DNA from: Phycisphaerae bacterium
GTDB taxonomy: Bacteria; Planctomycetota; Phycisphaerae; Sedimentisphaerales; SG8-4
Direction: 5' to 3'
NCBI GenBank assembly: GCA_030614945.1
Contig: JAUXAH010000129.1
Span: forward strand, 1 to 5,794
Length of the DNA stretch: 5,794 nt
Under the pieces are notes generated by a model that saw nothing but the letters and a program-made list of their open reading frames with translations, searched no databases and had not been told where the DNA came from. This document shows, piece by piece, positions 5,685 through 5,794 of the stretch. Every line of letters begins with the position of its first letter. The stretch's first letter is position 1. Position numbers and translations under genes: made by a program.

Positions 5685-5794
5685 CAATGCTTAAAGTGTC
5701 GCTTCCCCGTAAAGACCATTGCAATTCCGTGTTCGTCCGCCGCAGCAATAACTTCATCATCCTTGTTCGAGCCGCCCGGCTGAACTATCGCAGC
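5684..5794 (-). CDS. purH: PurH C-terminus (AICAR formyltransferase / IMP cyclohydrolase), partial
   Basis: Reading leftward from the right edge, the minus strand encodes 36 residues and then TGA (5686-5684). The peptide contains [12 protein letters not shown] and [17 protein letters not shown], the characteristic end of bifunctional PurH, which performs the last two steps of IMP synthesis: formylation of AICAR and ring closure. This tail belongs to the AICAR transformylase domain. The end in Arg-His-Phe-Lys-His matches the family, so the C-terminus is intact; all upstream sequence is outside the window. The gene converges on metK across a 269-bp spacer, and its minus-strand terminator is not obvious. 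Confidence 0.93.
   Translation of the reverse strand, partial: AAIVQPGGSNKDDEVIAAADEHGIAMVFTGKRHFKH

Overview
The window most resembles a chromosomal segment of an uncultured bacterium of moderate GC. I suspect Planctomycetota (Phycisphaerae/Sedimentisphaerales-like): the genes are loosely packed with repeat-rich spacers, there is an RtcB-family ligase, a secreted protein of no recognised family, a DUF547 lipoprotein on a repetitive linker, and divergent-looking MetK and PurH. This placement rests on general impression and is only moderately secure. There are no tRNAs, rRNAs, CRISPR arrays, transposases or phage genes.

Layout. (1) 1-1144, minus strand: a large exported protein of unknown function with a HEAT-like segment, running off the left edge. 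Its frame is open for all 381 visible codons, although it carries two related ~39-nt GC-armed palindromes (319-357 and 543-581) in opposite orientations. (2) 1145-1377: a divergent promoter region in which a perfect 12-bp motif occurs once at each promoter, in inverted orientation. (3) 1378-2820, plus: rtcB, an RNA ligase with all the recognisable active-site motifs. (4) 2996-4057, plus: a DUF547 lipoprotein with a pentapeptide-repeat linker. (5) 4057-4140: an 84-bp element with perfect 16-bp terminal inverted repeats, starting on the last base of the DUF547 stop codon and lying just upstream of metK. (6) 4200-5414, plus: metK, S-adenosylmethionine synthetase. (7) 5415-5683: a convergent spacer with a decayed palindrome, an intrinsic terminator and a 35-bp array of 7-bp repeats. 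(8) 5684-5794, minus: the last 36 residues of PurH, running off the right edge.

How it fits together. The complete genes look independently expressed: spacers are 140-230 bp and each has its own ribosome-binding site. metK (SAM supply) and purH (purine synthesis) are housekeeping genes. rtcB stands without archease, rtcA or prfH in view. The only suggestion of co-regulation is the shared 12-bp motif between rtcB and the leftward secreted-protein gene.

The most interesting content is the small repeats rather than the genes: the in-frame palindromes, the 84-bp inverted-repeat element and the heptamer array. They suggest a genome colonised by several families of small non-autonomous or slippage-derived repeats, one of which is tolerated inside coding sequence.
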